From: an uncultured Prevotella sp.
GTDB lineage: Bacteria; Bacteroidota; Bacteroidia; Bacteroidales; Bacteroidaceae
Length of the DNA: 64,000 bases
Direction: 5' to 3'
Assembly (NCBI GenBank): GCA_937922435.1
Contig: CAKZVT010000058.1
Coordinates: 34,853 to 98,852 of the forward strand
Shown here: positions 43,129 through 52,493 of the stretch, one piece after another
Numbering within the stretch: position 1 is the stretch's first letter
How the letters are laid out: each line of letters begins with the position of its first letter
Position numbers and translations under genes: made by a program
Notes under the pieces: generated by a model
Database searches by the model: none
What the model was told of the DNA's origin: nothing
The model's input: only the letters and a program-made list of their open reading frames with translations

Positions 43129-45987
43129 ATGAAATTTGTCAAGATATTCGCAGCGTCGGAGCTGTTGCTTTGCTGCTTGACAATGCCGTCACAGCTGACT
43201 GCACAAAATGTCTCAAACTGGGGGCTTACGCATCCGCAGGCGCAGCAGACTTTGCCGCGTTCCAAGGCTGCAACCATAGTAAAAACCAAGGTTAAGGAGC
43301 AAAGTCCGCTGGAGGTTAAACTTGAGAAAGTAAGTAACAACGATTACAAGCTGGCGCAAGGTTGGCGTATGTGTTCAGGGCGTGATGTCATAGCGGCGGG
43401 GAAGTCTGTTTTTGATACCGATGTTTCAGCTTCATCTGCTGCCGGATGGTATAATGCCACGGTGCCGGGCACTGTGCTGACAACACTGGTCGACCAAGGC
43501 GTATATCCCAATCCTTATTACGGATTGAACAATCTGTCGATTCCTGACAGCCTTTGCCGCATGGACTGGTGGTATCGTTTGGAGTTCGAGTCGCCAGTGT
43601 CCCGTGAAGGAAAGGACGCTTGGCTATTGTTTAACGGCATAAACTATCAGGCCGAAATATGGCTGAACGGCAGTTGTCTTGGTACAATTAAGGGTGCTTT
43701 TATCCGTGGAGAGTTCAATGCGACGAAAGCATTGCGCGACGGGAAGAACATCTTGGCTGTGCACATACTTCCTCCGCCTAATCCTGGTATACCGCATGAG
43801 CAATCGCCATCGGCAGGCAATGGCCTGAATGGCGGCCAGCTGTGCTTGGACGGTCCTACGTTTATCTCGTCGGAAGGTTGGGACTGGGTGCCTGGCATCC
43901 GCGACCGCAATATCGGCATTTGGCAGGACGTACATTTGCGCTTTACCGAAGGCGTGCGCCTGAACGACACGCAGGTGGTTACGCATTTGGCTTTGCCTGA
44001 CACTACGCAGGCGTTTCTGACGGTGCGTGCGGAGGTCGAAAATGTGCAGCCTCGCCAAAAGCAGGTGACCGTCAATATTGATTTTGATGGTAAGACTATT
44101 TCCAAGGATGTAAGTCTGGCTCCGTATGAGAAGAAGGAAGTACGTTTTGTTCCGTCTGAACATAAAGCCTTGAATATGAAAAATCCAAAGCTTTGGTGGC
44201 CGAATACGTATGGTGCGCAGCCGCTTTATACAATGGACGTATCAGTGGCTGAAGCTGGAAGTGTGTCAGATTCCAAGAGTTTGCGCTTCGGCGTGCGTGA
44301 GCTTACATACGAGTTGGCTGTATGCTGTCAGGACGACAGCATACGAAGGATGGAATACCGTCCGGCCTTGATGCAGTGGCAACCCCCCATTTTCGACAAC
44401 ATAAACCGCAAATATATAGAAGACGGGATGTGCGTTCCACGTTTGGTAAAAGACGCGCCACAAGGTGTTCTCTCTTTACTCCCGGATGATGCGATGGAAC
44501 ATTACCTTGTCATACGTGTCAACGGACGCCGTATTTTCTGCAAAGGCGGCAACTGGGGTATGGATGATGGCATGAAGCGTGTTTCGCGTGAGCATCTTGA
44601 ACCGTATTTCCGCTTGCACAAGGAGGCGAACTTCAATATGATAAGGAATTGGACGGGAGAGAGTACCGAGGAAGTCTTTTATCAGCTTTGCGATGAATAC
44701 GGCATGCTGGTGTTCAATGATTTCTGGCTTAGCACACAAGGATACAATCTGCCGGTGAACGATGACGATTTGTTCTTGCGCAACGCGGAAGATGTTGTAA
44801 GGCGTTTCCGCAATCATCCGTCGATTGCCGTTTGGAATCCGAGAAACGAGGGTTTTGCTCCTAAGTATATAGAAGAAGGGCTGGCAAAGATGATTGCCAG
44901 TGTGGACGGAACACGTTATTACAGTCCTAATTCGACGCATTGCAACCTGCGTCCGAGCGGCCCGTGGAATTATTTTAAGACCCCGGCTGATTATTATACG
45001 CAGCGTGCTCACGGGTTCAACACTGAACAAGGGTCAACGTCAATACCTACGGAAGAGTCGATTTTGGACATGATGGACGAGGCTGACGCATGGCCGATAA
45101 GTGACGTATGGTATTATCATGACCTGCATGGAGGGCAGGCCGACTTCATGAGTGACCTTGAACGGAGATACGGCAAGCCGTCAAGCTTGAGCGACTTCAG
45201 CCGTAAAGCCCAGCTGCTGAATTACGACAGCCACCGTGCTATGTTCGAGGCTTGGAACAGCAAGCTATGGAACAGTACAAGCGGAATGTTGCTTTGGATG
45301 AGCCATCCGGCATGGCCGAGTATGGTTTGGCAGATATATTCATGGGATTATGAGCCTTTTGGCTCTTTCTATGGTTGCCGTAAGGCATGTGAGCCGATAC
45401 ACATCCAAAAGAATTTGGGCGATGGCAAAGTCGTTGTCGTAAACCTTACGGCCAAGCCGTTGCGAGGTGTTACGGCTGTATATGAAGAGTATTCGTTGGA
45501 CGGTAAGCTCCTTTTCAAACGCGATGTCAAAATTGACGCTGCGGCTGGAGTGCTGACCGAATGTTTCACCCAAGCCGAGCCTGGCAATGCAGAAGGTGTA
45601 TATATGGAGCGTCTGACGCTGAAAGACCGTAAGGGGCACGTGCTGTCAACCAACGATTATTGGAAAACTACAGGCGATGGCGACTTCAAGGCGTTCAACG
45701 ACTTGGCGCAAGGAGCTGTCGAGGCAAGGCTGATAAGGCGTAAGGACGGCAAGGCCGAAATAGAACTTGTCAACAAAGGAGATGCCACAGCCATATCGCT
45801 GAAGCTGAATGTACGCAATCCTGAAACGATGAAACGTGTCCTTCCGGCATACGTCTCCGACGGATATTTCAATCTGCTGCCCGGCGAGCGCAGGAAGGTT
45901 TCGTTGGAATATGGAGTGCAAGAAGGCAAGGTCTGCTTATCTGTTGAGGGATACAATGTCCCGCGGAAGAACTTGATGACATTCTAA
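43129..45987 (+). CDS. Glycoside hydrolase family 2 (exo-glucosaminidase/mannosidase-like, secreted)
   Basis: The 952-residue protein has a signal-like N-terminus (FVKIFAASELLLCCLTMP) and an additional 40-residue spacer. The GH2 sugar-binding domain follows (WYNATVPGTVLTTLVDQGVY, YGLNNLSIPDSLCRMDWWYR), then an Ig-like domain and a TIM barrel with SIAVWNPRNEGFAPKYIEEG, where Glu574 is the expected acid/base. GWDWVPGIRDRNIGIWQDV is typical of the exo-beta-glucosaminidase/mannosidase-like GH2 subgroup. The nucleophile side (WYYHDLHG) is less typical, so the substrate is uncertain. It is the second gene of the glycosidase operon, with a 14-bp gap before it. Confidence 0.88.
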   Translation: MKFVKIFAASELLLCCLTMPSQLTAQNVSNWGLTHPQAQQTLPRSKAATIVKTKVKEQSPLEVKLEKVSNNDYKLAQGWRMCSGRDVIAAGKSVFDTDVSASSAAGWYNATVPGTVLTTLVDQGVYPNPYYGLNNLSIPDSLCRMDWWYRLEFESPVSREGKDAWLLFNGINYQAEIWLNGSCLGTIKGAFIRGEFNATKALRDGKNILAVHILPPPNPGIPHEQSPSAGNGLNGGQLCLDGPTFISSEGWDWVPGIRDRNIGIWQDVHLRFTEGVRLNDTQVVTHLALPDTTQAFLTVRAEVENVQPRQKQVTVNIDFDGKTISKDVSLAPYEKKEVRFVPSEHKALNMKNPKLWWPNTYGAQPLYTMDVSVAEAGSVSDSKSLRFGVRELTYELAVCCQDDSIRRMEYRPALMQWQPPIFDNINRKYIEDGMCVPRLVKDAPQGVLSLLPDDAMEHYLVIRVNGRRIFCKGGNWGMDDGMKRVSREHLEPYFRLHKEANFNMIRNWTGESTEEVFYQLCDEYGMLVFNDFWLSTQGYNLPVNDDDLFLRNAEDVVRRFRNHPSIAVWNPRNEGFAPKYIEEGLAKMIASVDGTRYYSPNSTHCNLRPSGPWNYFKTPADYYTQRAHGFNTEQGSTSIPTEESILDMMDEADAWPISDVWYYHDLHGGQADFMSDLERRYGKPSSLSDFSRKAQLLNYDSHRAMFEAWNSKLWNSTSGMLLWMSHPAWPSMVWQIYSWDYEPFGSFYGCRKACEPIHIQKNLGDGKVVVVNLTAKPLRGVTAVYEEYSLDGKLLFKRDVKIDAAAGVLTECFTQAEPGNAEGVYMERLTLKDRKGHVLSTNDYWKTTGDGDFKAFNDLAQGAVEARLIRRKDGKAEIELVNKGDATAISLKLNVRNPETMKRVLPAYVSDGYFNLLPGERRKVSLEYGVQEGKVCLSVEGYNVPRKNLMTF

Positions 45988-45997
45988 TTTACCACCG

Positions 45998-48391
45998 ATG
46001 AGAAAAAGACTATTTTTATTTGCCGTGTCTTTAGGCGTTGCCGTGTTGTGCGGCGCACGGTCTTTTGCTGGCAGTCCTGTGGGCTATTGCACCACTTATC
46101 CAGCCGACTACGGTCACTGGCAGGAAGCATTGCTGGCCGGCAACGGGAAGATGGGTATAATGGTGTTTGGCAATCCGCTGCATGAAACCATTGTATTCAA
46201 CGACCGCTTCTTCAATTTCCCTGGTGCGCATCCGCGTACTTTTGCCGAAGTTCCGAAGGATACTTTGCAGAAGATAAAGCAGTTGTGCGTTAGCGGACGT
46301 TTCAAGGAGGCCAACGACCTTGCAGTGCGCTCCTCGCAATGGCAGGACGGTGGTGAGGGTGGCCGACATCCCGGCTTCATCCTGTCGGTTGACATGGATT
46401 CATGCGGAGCTGTCAGCAATTACAGGCGTAGCAATGATTATTCCACCGGCGAGGTGCTTGTCAACTGGACCGACGGCAGGGGCGAGTGGACGCGGCGTTG
46501 CTTTGTGTCGCGTGACGCAAATGTAGCCGTGTTCAGCCTGTGCGCCCCTTCATCGGGGAAAATCAACTGCGCCCTAAGCCTGCGCCTGCCTACCGAAATT
46601 GATTTTCCGAAAGGAACCAAGGCTTCATGTCATGGCAACGGTTCCATGCTTGACATCCGTGTCAACTATGCGCCGCCCATGAATGACGTGGGTTATGAAG
46701 GATGCGCACGCGTAGTCTTGCGCGACGGCACGTCAGTCATGCGCAATGATACGGTGTATGTCAAGGATGCGGAGGAAGTTTTGGTGTTGGTCAAGACGAA
46801 AAAGTATGGTTCAGGCTGTACCGATGCTTGGCCTGACGGACGTTTGGCGGAAGATTTGGCTGCGTTGCCAGCAGATTATTCCCTGCTGCTTGGTGCGCAT
46901 AAGGCCAAGCATTCGGACGTTTTCAACCGCGTGACGGTAGACTTTGGGGCAACTGATGAAGAGCGTGCAATGTCTAACGAGCAACTGTTGGCCATGCAAA
47001 AGGCATCCGACAGTCCCGTGCCGGCATTGTGGGAACGCATGTTTTATGCAGGCCGTTACCATTTCCTGTCGTCAAGCTGCGGCCTTACTCCTCCCGACCT
47101 ATTGGGTATATGGACAGGAGACTGCAACGCAGGGTGGGGCGGTTATTATCATTTGGATGCAAATTTGAACTTGCAAGTCAGCGGAGGCAACATCGGGGCG
47201 ATGCCCGAGGCTATGGAAGGATATTTCCACTTGAATGAGGCATGGCGAAAGGATTTCGAGACAAACGCCGCCAAACTTCTTGGTTGCCGCGGAATGTTGG
47301 CCTGTGGAAATACGCCGGGAATTTCGTCGGGACTGATGGGTGCCATCAACACTTATTATCCTTACCATTATGCTACAGGTGAGGCTGCATGGCTGCTTTA
47401 TCCGTTTTGGGAGCATTATTTGATTACGGAAGACAAAGGCTTCCTGCGTGACAGGCTGTTCCCGTTGCTGAAAAGCATGGGCGAGTTTTATGAAGACTTT
47501 TTGGAATACAAGGACAGTGCAGGGTGTTATATCCTTGCAGGTTCGGTGTCTCCCGAGAACCAACCGTCCAACTTGCCAGTGTCTTTGCTTAACAATTCGG
47601 CGTTCGACGTCGCTGGGGCGCGTTTCCTGCTGTCTACATTGGTGAAGGCTTGCGACCTGCTTGGAGAGGAGCAAGGGCGTGACGGACGGCGTGGACGGTG
47701 GAAGGCCATGCTCGACCGCCTGCCGCAGTATCAAGTCAACGCCGACGGAGCAATCAAGGAATGGGGATGGCCGGGGCTTGGCGAGAATTACGGACACCGC
47801 CATTCAAGCCATCTTATGATGGTATGGCCGTACCGTGAACTCTCCGATGACATGACACCGGCATTGTACCGTGCCGCCTGCCGGGCTTTGGAACTGAAAG
47901 ACAGGCATGAATATGAGAATGCAGGGCACGGTCTGCTGCACTCCGCACTGATAGCCGCAGGGCTTCATAATCCGGCTTCCTTGCAGAAGAAAATCATGAC
48001 GCTGCTCAAGAAAGACTTTTATTACAGCAGTCTGGCAACGTCGCATTACCCTGCCCACGGCACTTTCTGCACCGATGTATGCCATACCGTGCCGGGCATA
48101 ATGCTTGAGATGCTTGTCGGTTCGACCGAACGCGGCATCGACCTGTTGCCGGCTTTGCCTCGTGGTTTGTCTAAAGGTTCGGTCTGCGGCGTGAAGGCTC
48201 GTTGCGGCGTTACTGTCGAGAAGTTGTCATGGGACTTGCCAGCCGGGCGGCTCGTTGTGTCGTTGCGTGCCAACAGCAACAAGAAAATACGCTTGCGTGC
48301 CGGGATGTATAAGGCCGACGTGTCGCTCAAGGGCGGCAAGGTGCGGGATATATCAATCCCGTATGACAGCGTTGTTCAGATGACCCGTTGA
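45998..48391 (+). CDS. Glycoside hydrolase family 95-like (alpha-L-fucosidase/galactosidase-type, secreted)
   Basis: The 797-residue protein has a signal peptide (RLFLFAVSLGVAVLCGARSFA). The N-terminal beta domain shows WQEALLAGNGKMGIMVFGN and IVFNDRFFNFPG. The (alpha/alpha)6 barrel has LLGIWTGDCNAGWGGYYHLD, NLNLQVSGGNIG, ENYGHRHSSHLMMVWPYREL and EYENAGHGLLHSALIAAGL, the order seen in family 95. The C-terminal end has LLPALPRGLSKGSVCGVKAR. Family 95 removes alpha-linked fucose or galactose by inversion. The Asn/Asp catalytic set is not fully clear by eye. It is the last gene of the operon, followed by array F. Confidence 0.87.
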   Translation: MRKRLFLFAVSLGVAVLCGARSFAGSPVGYCTTYPADYGHWQEALLAGNGKMGIMVFGNPLHETIVFNDRFFNFPGAHPRTFAEVPKDTLQKIKQLCVSGRFKEANDLAVRSSQWQDGGEGGRHPGFILSVDMDSCGAVSNYRRSNDYSTGEVLVNWTDGRGEWTRRCFVSRDANVAVFSLCAPSSGKINCALSLRLPTEIDFPKGTKASCHGNGSMLDIRVNYAPPMNDVGYEGCARVVLRDGTSVMRNDTVYVKDAEEVLVLVKTKKYGSGCTDAWPDGRLAEDLAALPADYSLLLGAHKAKHSDVFNRVTVDFGATDEERAMSNEQLLAMQKASDSPVPALWERMFYAGRYHFLSSSCGLTPPDLLGIWTGDCNAGWGGYYHLDANLNLQVSGGNIGAMPEAMEGYFHLNEAWRKDFETNAAKLLGCRGMLACGNTPGISSGLMGAINTYYPYHYATGEAAWLLYPFWEHYLITEDKGFLRDRLFPLLKSMGEFYEDFLEYKDSAGCYILAGSVSPENQPSNLPVSLLNNSAFDVAGARFLLSTLVKACDLLGEEQGRDGRRGRWKAMLDRLPQYQVNADGAIKEWGWPGLGENYGHRHSSHLMMVWPYRELSDDMTPALYRAACRALELKDRHEYENAGHGLLHSALIAAGLHNPASLQKKIMTLLKKDFYYSSLATSHYPAHGTFCTDVCHTVPGIMLEMLVGSTERGIDLLPALPRGLSKGSVCGVKARCGVTVEKLSWDLPAGRLVVSLRANSNKKIRLRAGMYKADVSLKGGKVRDISIPYDSVVQMTR

Positions 48392-48426
48392 CGCTTGTTG
48401 TTGTAAAACACGGCAAAACGCGTTGT

Positions 48427-48492
48427 AAAAGGCCGTATATTGCATTACAAAAGGCCGTCTTTTGCACGCCAAAAGACGGCCTTTTGTAAATG
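48427..48492. repeat. 22-bp palindromic tandem array F (3 units)
   Basis: Units in phase at 48431, 48453 and 48475 (22 bp apart): AAAAGGCCGTATATTGC, AAAAGGCCGTCTTTTGC and AAAAGACGGCCTTTTGT. A TTGTAAAACACGGCAAAACG stretch just before (48400-48420) may be a decayed fourth unit. Confidence 0.86.
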
Positions 48493-48637
48493 TGCTGTTT
48501 ATATACGCCGCGAGGAAGCAGGCGTAAGGCGGCGTCAGGATGCCGTGTTTGCGCGTTTGACCGGTGTCGTTCACATATTATGAAAGCGGAAAGAGCAAAA
48601 ACTTCTTCATGGCTTCTTGAATTTCAGATATATTTCA

Positions 48638-48645
48638 TACATTTG
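48638..48645 (+). promoter_or_regulatory. rfbC -7 promoter box (TACATTTG)
   Basis: TACATTTG lies 26 bp before the ATG, with CTTG at 48616-48619 eighteen bases upstream as a weak -33 box. Confidence 0.66.
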
Positions 48646-48671
48646 CAGGTGATTTTTAGAAATTTGTCATT

Positions 48672-49220
48672 ATGGAGTACATAAAAACTGAAATAGAAGG
48701 CGTTTACATATTACAACCGAAGGTTTTTGAAGACGCAAGGGGGTATTTCTTTGAAGCGTTCAAACTGGAAGATTTCACGAAGCACATTGGCAATGTGGCT
48801 TTCATCCAAGACAACGAGTCAAAGTCGAGCCGTGGTGTGTTGAGGGGGCTGCATTACCAAAAAGGAGAATATTCACAGGCTAAACTCGTACGCGTAATCA
48901 AGGGGCGCGTGCTCGACGTTGCGGTAGACATGAGAAAAAGCTCGAAGACGTTTGGCAAGCATGTCGCGGTAGAGTTGAGCGACGAAAACAAGAAACAGTT
49001 TTTCATACCCCGCGGCTTTGCGCATGGATTTCTCGTCCTCAGCGACGAGGCCATCTTCACATATAAAGTCGACAACATATACGCCCCGGAACACGAGGCT
49101 TCAGTGAAGTTTGACGACGACAAGCTCGGCATCGATTGGCCGATGGACTCAAAAGACATCCTGACCAGCGCGAAGGACTTGGCCGCACTGCCGTTTGACA
49201 AGGCCGAATATTTTGAATGA
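48672..49220 (+). CDS. rfbC: dTDP-4-dehydrorhamnose 3,5-epimerase
   Basis: RfbC makes dTDP-4-dehydro-L-rhamnose, the third step of dTDP-L-rhamnose synthesis. The 182-residue cupin protein has ARGYFFEAFK, the catalytic His in GVLRGLHYQ, the RVIKGRVLDVAVDMRKSS strand pair, FFIPRGFAHGF, and the catalytic Tyr in FTYKVDNIYAPEHE. Length is typical. The usual partners (rfbA, rfbB, rfbD) are not adjacent, so this gene is separate from a rhamnose cluster. It has its own promoter and a following lipoprotein gene 108 bp away. Confidence 0.95.
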   Translation: MEYIKTEIEGVYILQPKVFEDARGYFFEAFKLEDFTKHIGNVAFIQDNESKSSRGVLRGLHYQKGEYSQAKLVRVIKGRVLDVAVDMRKSSKTFGKHVAVELSDENKKQFFIPRGFAHGFLVLSDEAIFTYKVDNIYAPEHEASVKFDDDKLGIDWPMDSKDILTSAKDLAALPFDKAEYFE

Positions 49221-49328
49221 CTTTTATGATGCCATCATCAGCGTCACTTGATTTTATAAGCAAAACGGACTTGCGGATTCACGAGGGTAACGTGGCTCCG
49301 CAATGCTCCAGCCTCTAAAACAACGGGT

Positions 49329-50135
49329 ATGAAACAAAGCAAAACACCGTATAGCGTTGCCGTCTTGGCATTGGCTGTATTATTTTGTGGATGCGAAAAG
49401 AAAATCAACCCGAAGGTCGCTCCCCGGGAAGACATAGAAGCCAAGGCCATGCTTGCAGGGATTTGGATTGATGCGGATGAGGAAACAGTCATATTCAAGA
49501 TAAAGGGCGACACCGTATATTACCCGGACTCAACAAGCCGGCCTGTAAAATTCCAAATAGTAGGAGATACGATGGTGATGTACGGCAATAACGTATCCAA
49601 ATACCCTATAATACGTCAAACGCCCCACATATTTGAATTCAAGAACCAAAACAACGAGACAATAAAGCTCGTAAAAAGCGAAAACCCAAGTGACTCGCTT
49701 CAGTTTGTGCGGCGCAACATCATGCCGTTAAATCAAGGCAAAGTGGTAAAATGCGATACTGTGGTAATGTTTTCCGATAAAAGATACCACAGTTATGTGC
49801 AAGTGAACCCTACAACTTACAAAGTGTACAGGCAGTTCTACAACACTGAAGGCATCGAGGTTGAAAACATTTATTATGACAACATAGTCCACGTAAGTGT
49901 TTTCATGGGCAGAAACAAGATTTTTTCAAAAGACTTCACAAAAAACGATTTTGCTGCAGCCGTACCGCAAAACATGCTTAAACAAAGCATTTTGAGCGAT
50001 ATCAGGTTAGTGTCCGTGTCTGATGCAGGGTTGCATTACAGGACACAACTGACAATACCTGACAGCCCAAGCAGCTTTTTGGTGGAACTTGTTGTGTCTT
50101 TTTCCGGAGACACAAGCGTCAGAGTGCTCAGCTGA
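49329..50135 (+). CDS. Putative lipoprotein, possibly DUF4738 family
   Basis: The 268-residue product has a hydrophobic signal (PYSVAVLALAVLFCGC) with a cysteine at the usual lipoprotein distance, although the lipobox FCGC is atypical. The body is beta-rich and includes AGIWIDADEETVIFKIKGDT, YPDSTSRPVKFQIVGDTMVM and SYVQVNPTTYKVYRQF. It is reminiscent of Bacteroidales lipoproteins grouped as DUF4738, but I hold that assignment loosely. No catalytic motif is visible. It lies downstream of rfbC and before a gene-poor region with a hairpin and array G. Confidence 0.6.
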   Translation: MKQSKTPYSVAVLALAVLFCGCEKKINPKVAPREDIEAKAMLAGIWIDADEETVIFKIKGDTVYYPDSTSRPVKFQIVGDTMVMYGNNVSKYPIIRQTPHIFEFKNQNNETIKLVKSENPSDSLQFVRRNIMPLNQGKVVKCDTVVMFSDKRYHSYVQVNPTTYKVYRQFYNTEGIEVENIYYDNIVHVSVFMGRNKIFSKDFTKNDFAAAVPQNMLKQSILSDIRLVSVSDAGLHYRTQLTIPDSPSSFLVELVVSFSGDTSVRVLS

Positions 50136-50210
50136 CCATGCAAAAAACTTTGGTCAGCACTGTACTTGGCGCAGGCTTGGCTGCCAATGACACACATACA
50201 AGATGTTGCA

Positions 50211-50249
50211 AATACAATTTGCGGCATGCAATATGCCGCAAATTGTATT
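50211..50249. terminator. 17-bp perfect hairpin downstream of the lipoprotein gene
   Basis: AATACAATTTGCGGCAT (50211-50227) pairs perfectly with ATGCCGCAAATTGTATT (50233-50249) around GCAAT. There is no T-run directly after it, so it may be a structured element rather than a standard terminator. It lies in the 405-bp gap before moxR and touches array G. Confidence 0.7.
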
Positions 50250-50251
50250 GT

Positions 50252-50317
50252 AAAATACGGCATTTTGTCCTTCATTTCACCGCGTTTTACAAGACAAGAC
50301 GCCGTCTTTTACAATGT
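50252..50317. repeat. 22-bp palindromic tandem array G (3 degenerate units)
   Basis: The phase falls at 50256, 50278 and 50300, again 22 bp apart. Units are AAAATACGGCATTTTG, ATTTCACCGCGTTTTAC and an AAGACGCCGTCTTTTAC form. The sequence is decayed, but the period is intact. Confidence 0.65.
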
Positions 50318-50495
50318 GCATGATTCCTCATTTGAAAACGCTTGGTACAACCCATATTGCGCGGCTGCCGCATCCTGTATTGGAACAAGCCGTGTACGCA
50401 TATAAAATTCGTTGAACTCTCGTTAAATATGTGTATAGAAAGGACTTTTTAATATTATTTAGTCCCATTTTTTCGCACAGAAAACCATAATGTAG

Positions 50496-50503
50496 TATTT
50501 TTG
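50496..50503 (+). promoter_or_regulatory. moxR-bat operon -7 promoter box (TATTTTTG)
   Basis: TATTTTTG lies 37 bp before the moxR start. The T-rich CCCATTTTTTCGC near 50465-50477 is the only candidate for a -33 box. Confidence 0.6.
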
Positions 50504-50540
50504 CGCTAAAATTTCAAATAAACACATAACTTAACGCATT

Positions 50541-51536
50541 ATGGCAGAATCATTGGATATCCGCGAACTGAATATCTTGATAGAACAAAAAAGCTCTTTC
50601 GTGTCGAACCTCACCATGGGGATGACGCGCGTAATTGTAGGGCAGAAACATTTAATCGAAACGCTGCTTATAGGACTGTTAAGCGACGGCCACATATTGC
50701 TTGAAGGTGTACCTGGACTTGCCAAGACGCTGGCAATCAAGACCTTGGCACAGCTTGTCGACTCAAAATACAGCAGGATACAGTTCACGCCCGACTTGCT
50801 GCCTGCCGACGTTACGGGAACTATGATATATTCGCAGAAGGACGAGAAGTTCCAAGTGAAGAAAGGCCCAGTGTTCGCCAATTTCATTTTGGCCGACGAA
50901 ATCAACCGTGCCCCGGCGAAAGTGCAAAGCGCGCTGCTTGAAGCAATGCAGGAGCACCAAGTGACCATCGGCAGCGAAACGTTTGACCTGCCCCGTCCAT
51001 TCCTCGTCATGGCGACACAAAACCCAATAGAGCAGGAAGGCACATACCCTCTGCCGGAAGCACAGGTTGACCGCTTCATGCTGAAAGTTGTCATCGATTA
51101 TCCTACACTTGAGGAGGAAAAACTGATAATACGCGAAAACCTGCAAGGTTCGCTGCCCGAAATATCGCCAGTAATCTCGGCTGAAGAGATAATCGAGGCG
51201 CGCGACGTGGTGAGAAAAGTATATATCGATGAGAAAATAGAACAATACATCGCCGACATCGTTTTCGCGACACGATACCCCGACCGCTACGGACTACCCC
51301 AGTTGAAAGACCTCATCACTTTCGGAGGAAGCCCGCGTGCCAGCATCAACCTAGCCAAGGCGTCGCGTGCATACGCATTCATAAAGCACCGTGGGTATGT
51401 AATACCTGAAGACGTGCGCGCAGTAGCCCACGACGTGCTGAGGCACAGGATTGGACTGTCATACGAAGCGGAGGCAACAAACGTGACAAGCGAAGAAATT
51501 GTCAGTGACATTATAAATAAGGTGGAGGTGCCTTGA
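50541..51536 (+). CDS. MoxR family AAA+ ATPase
   Basis: The 331-residue AAA+ protein has Walker A GVPGLAKT (in LLEGVPGLAKTLAIKT) and Walker B FILADEINRAPAKVQS. It also has sensor MATQNPIEQEGTYPLPEAQVDRF and the C-terminal lid with RASINLAKASRAYAFI, all MoxR features. MoxR ATPases act as chaperones that load or activate VWA-domain partners. It is the first gene of the bat operon and overlaps the DUF58 start by one base (TGATG). It is cytosolic. Its likely partners are the two VWA proteins encoded three and four genes downstream. Confidence 0.95.
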   Translation: MAESLDIRELNILIEQKSSFVSNLTMGMTRVIVGQKHLIETLLIGLLSDGHILLEGVPGLAKTLAIKTLAQLVDSKYSRIQFTPDLLPADVTGTMIYSQKDEKFQVKKGPVFANFILADEINRAPAKVQSALLEAMQEHQVTIGSETFDLPRPFLVMATQNPIEQEGTYPLPEAQVDRFMLKVVIDYPTLEEEKLIIRENLQGSLPEISPVISAEEIIEARDVVRKVYIDEKIEQYIADIVFATRYPDRYGLPQLKDLITFGGSPRASINLAKASRAYAFIKHRGYVIPEDVRAVAHDVLRHRIGLSYEAEATNVTSEEIVSDIINKVEVP

Positions 51537-52405
51537 TGGAGACACAAGACATACTCAAGAAAGTACGCAAAATCGAAATAAAGGCGCGCGGACTGAGCAA
51601 CAACATCTTCGCGGGACAATACCACTCTGCCTTCAAAGGCCGCGGAATGGCATTCAGCGAAGTACGTGAATACCAGTACGGCGACGACATCCGCGATATA
51701 GACTGGAACGTTTCTGCACGCTTCCACAAGCCTTATGTCAAGGTGTATGAAGAAGAGAGGGAACTGACGGTCATGCTGCTCATCGATGTCAGCGGCTCGT
51801 TGGACGTAGGCACTCAAAACGCGACAAAACGCGAGGTTGTGACCGAAATAGCCGCAACGCTTGCGTTCAGCGCAATCCAGAACAACGACAAAATCGGCGT
51901 AATCTTCTTTTCGGACAGGATAGAGAAATACATACCGCCCAAAAAGGGACGCAAACACATATTGTTCATCATACGCGAAATGCTTGATTTCCATCCGCAA
52001 AGCCTGAAGACAGACGTGAAAATGGCGGTGGAATTCCTGACAAGCGTCCTGAAGCGGAAGTGCACCGCATTTTTGATGAGCGACTTTTATACAAAAGGAG
52101 AATTTGAAAATGCCCTTACCATATGTAACAGAAAGCACGATGTCGTAGCCGTACAGGTTTACGACCCCCGTGCCGAATCGCTGCCCGATGTAGGACTGAT
52201 GCACATACTTGACGCTGAAACCGGGCACGAGATGTATATTGATACTAGCGACAAAAGGCTGCGCAAAGCACACAACTCATATTGGCTTAACAGGCAGAAA
52301 ATGCTAAAAGACACATTCAACAAAAGCAATGTTGACAACGTGTCGATTGCGACAAACCAGAATTATGTGAAAGCGTTGATGCAATTATTTGCCATGAGAA
52401 GTTGA
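51536..52405 (+). CDS. DUF58 domain protein (MoxR-associated VWA-like)
   Basis: The 289-residue product carries the DUF58 signature REYQYGDDIRDIDWNVSARF at about 42-61 and a VWA-like fold with LLIDVSGSLDVG near 80-90, which keeps DxSxS. It regularly follows moxR in Bacteroidetes and is thought to act with it. The ATG at 51536 overlaps the moxR stop by one base, suggesting translational coupling; a TTG at 51533 is not needed. No signal peptide or membrane segment is seen, so it is cytosolic. The function in the operon is not established. Confidence 0.92.
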   Translation: METQDILKKVRKIEIKARGLSNNIFAGQYHSAFKGRGMAFSEVREYQYGDDIRDIDWNVSARFHKPYVKVYEEERELTVMLLIDVSGSLDVGTQNATKREVVTEIAATLAFSAIQNNDKIGVIFFSDRIEKYIPPKKGRKHILFIIREMLDFHPQSLKTDVKMAVEFLTSVLKRKCTAFLMSDFYTKGEFENALTICNRKHDVVAVQVYDPRAESLPDVGLMHILDAETGHEMYIDTSDKRLRKAHNSYWLNRQKMLKDTFNKSNVDNVSIATNQNYVKALMQLFAMRS

Positions 52406-52493
52406 AAAAGCCATCCGCCTGTAGCCGCAATACAGACAACATGGTTTTTTGTCAAGGCTGCAACTATTTGTCCTTTCAACAAAACAGGAATCA

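Noticed and set aside
50138..50405. Frames of 61 and 79 residues between the lipoprotein gene and moxR
   Set aside because: They translate the hairpin and array G; no similarity or start context.
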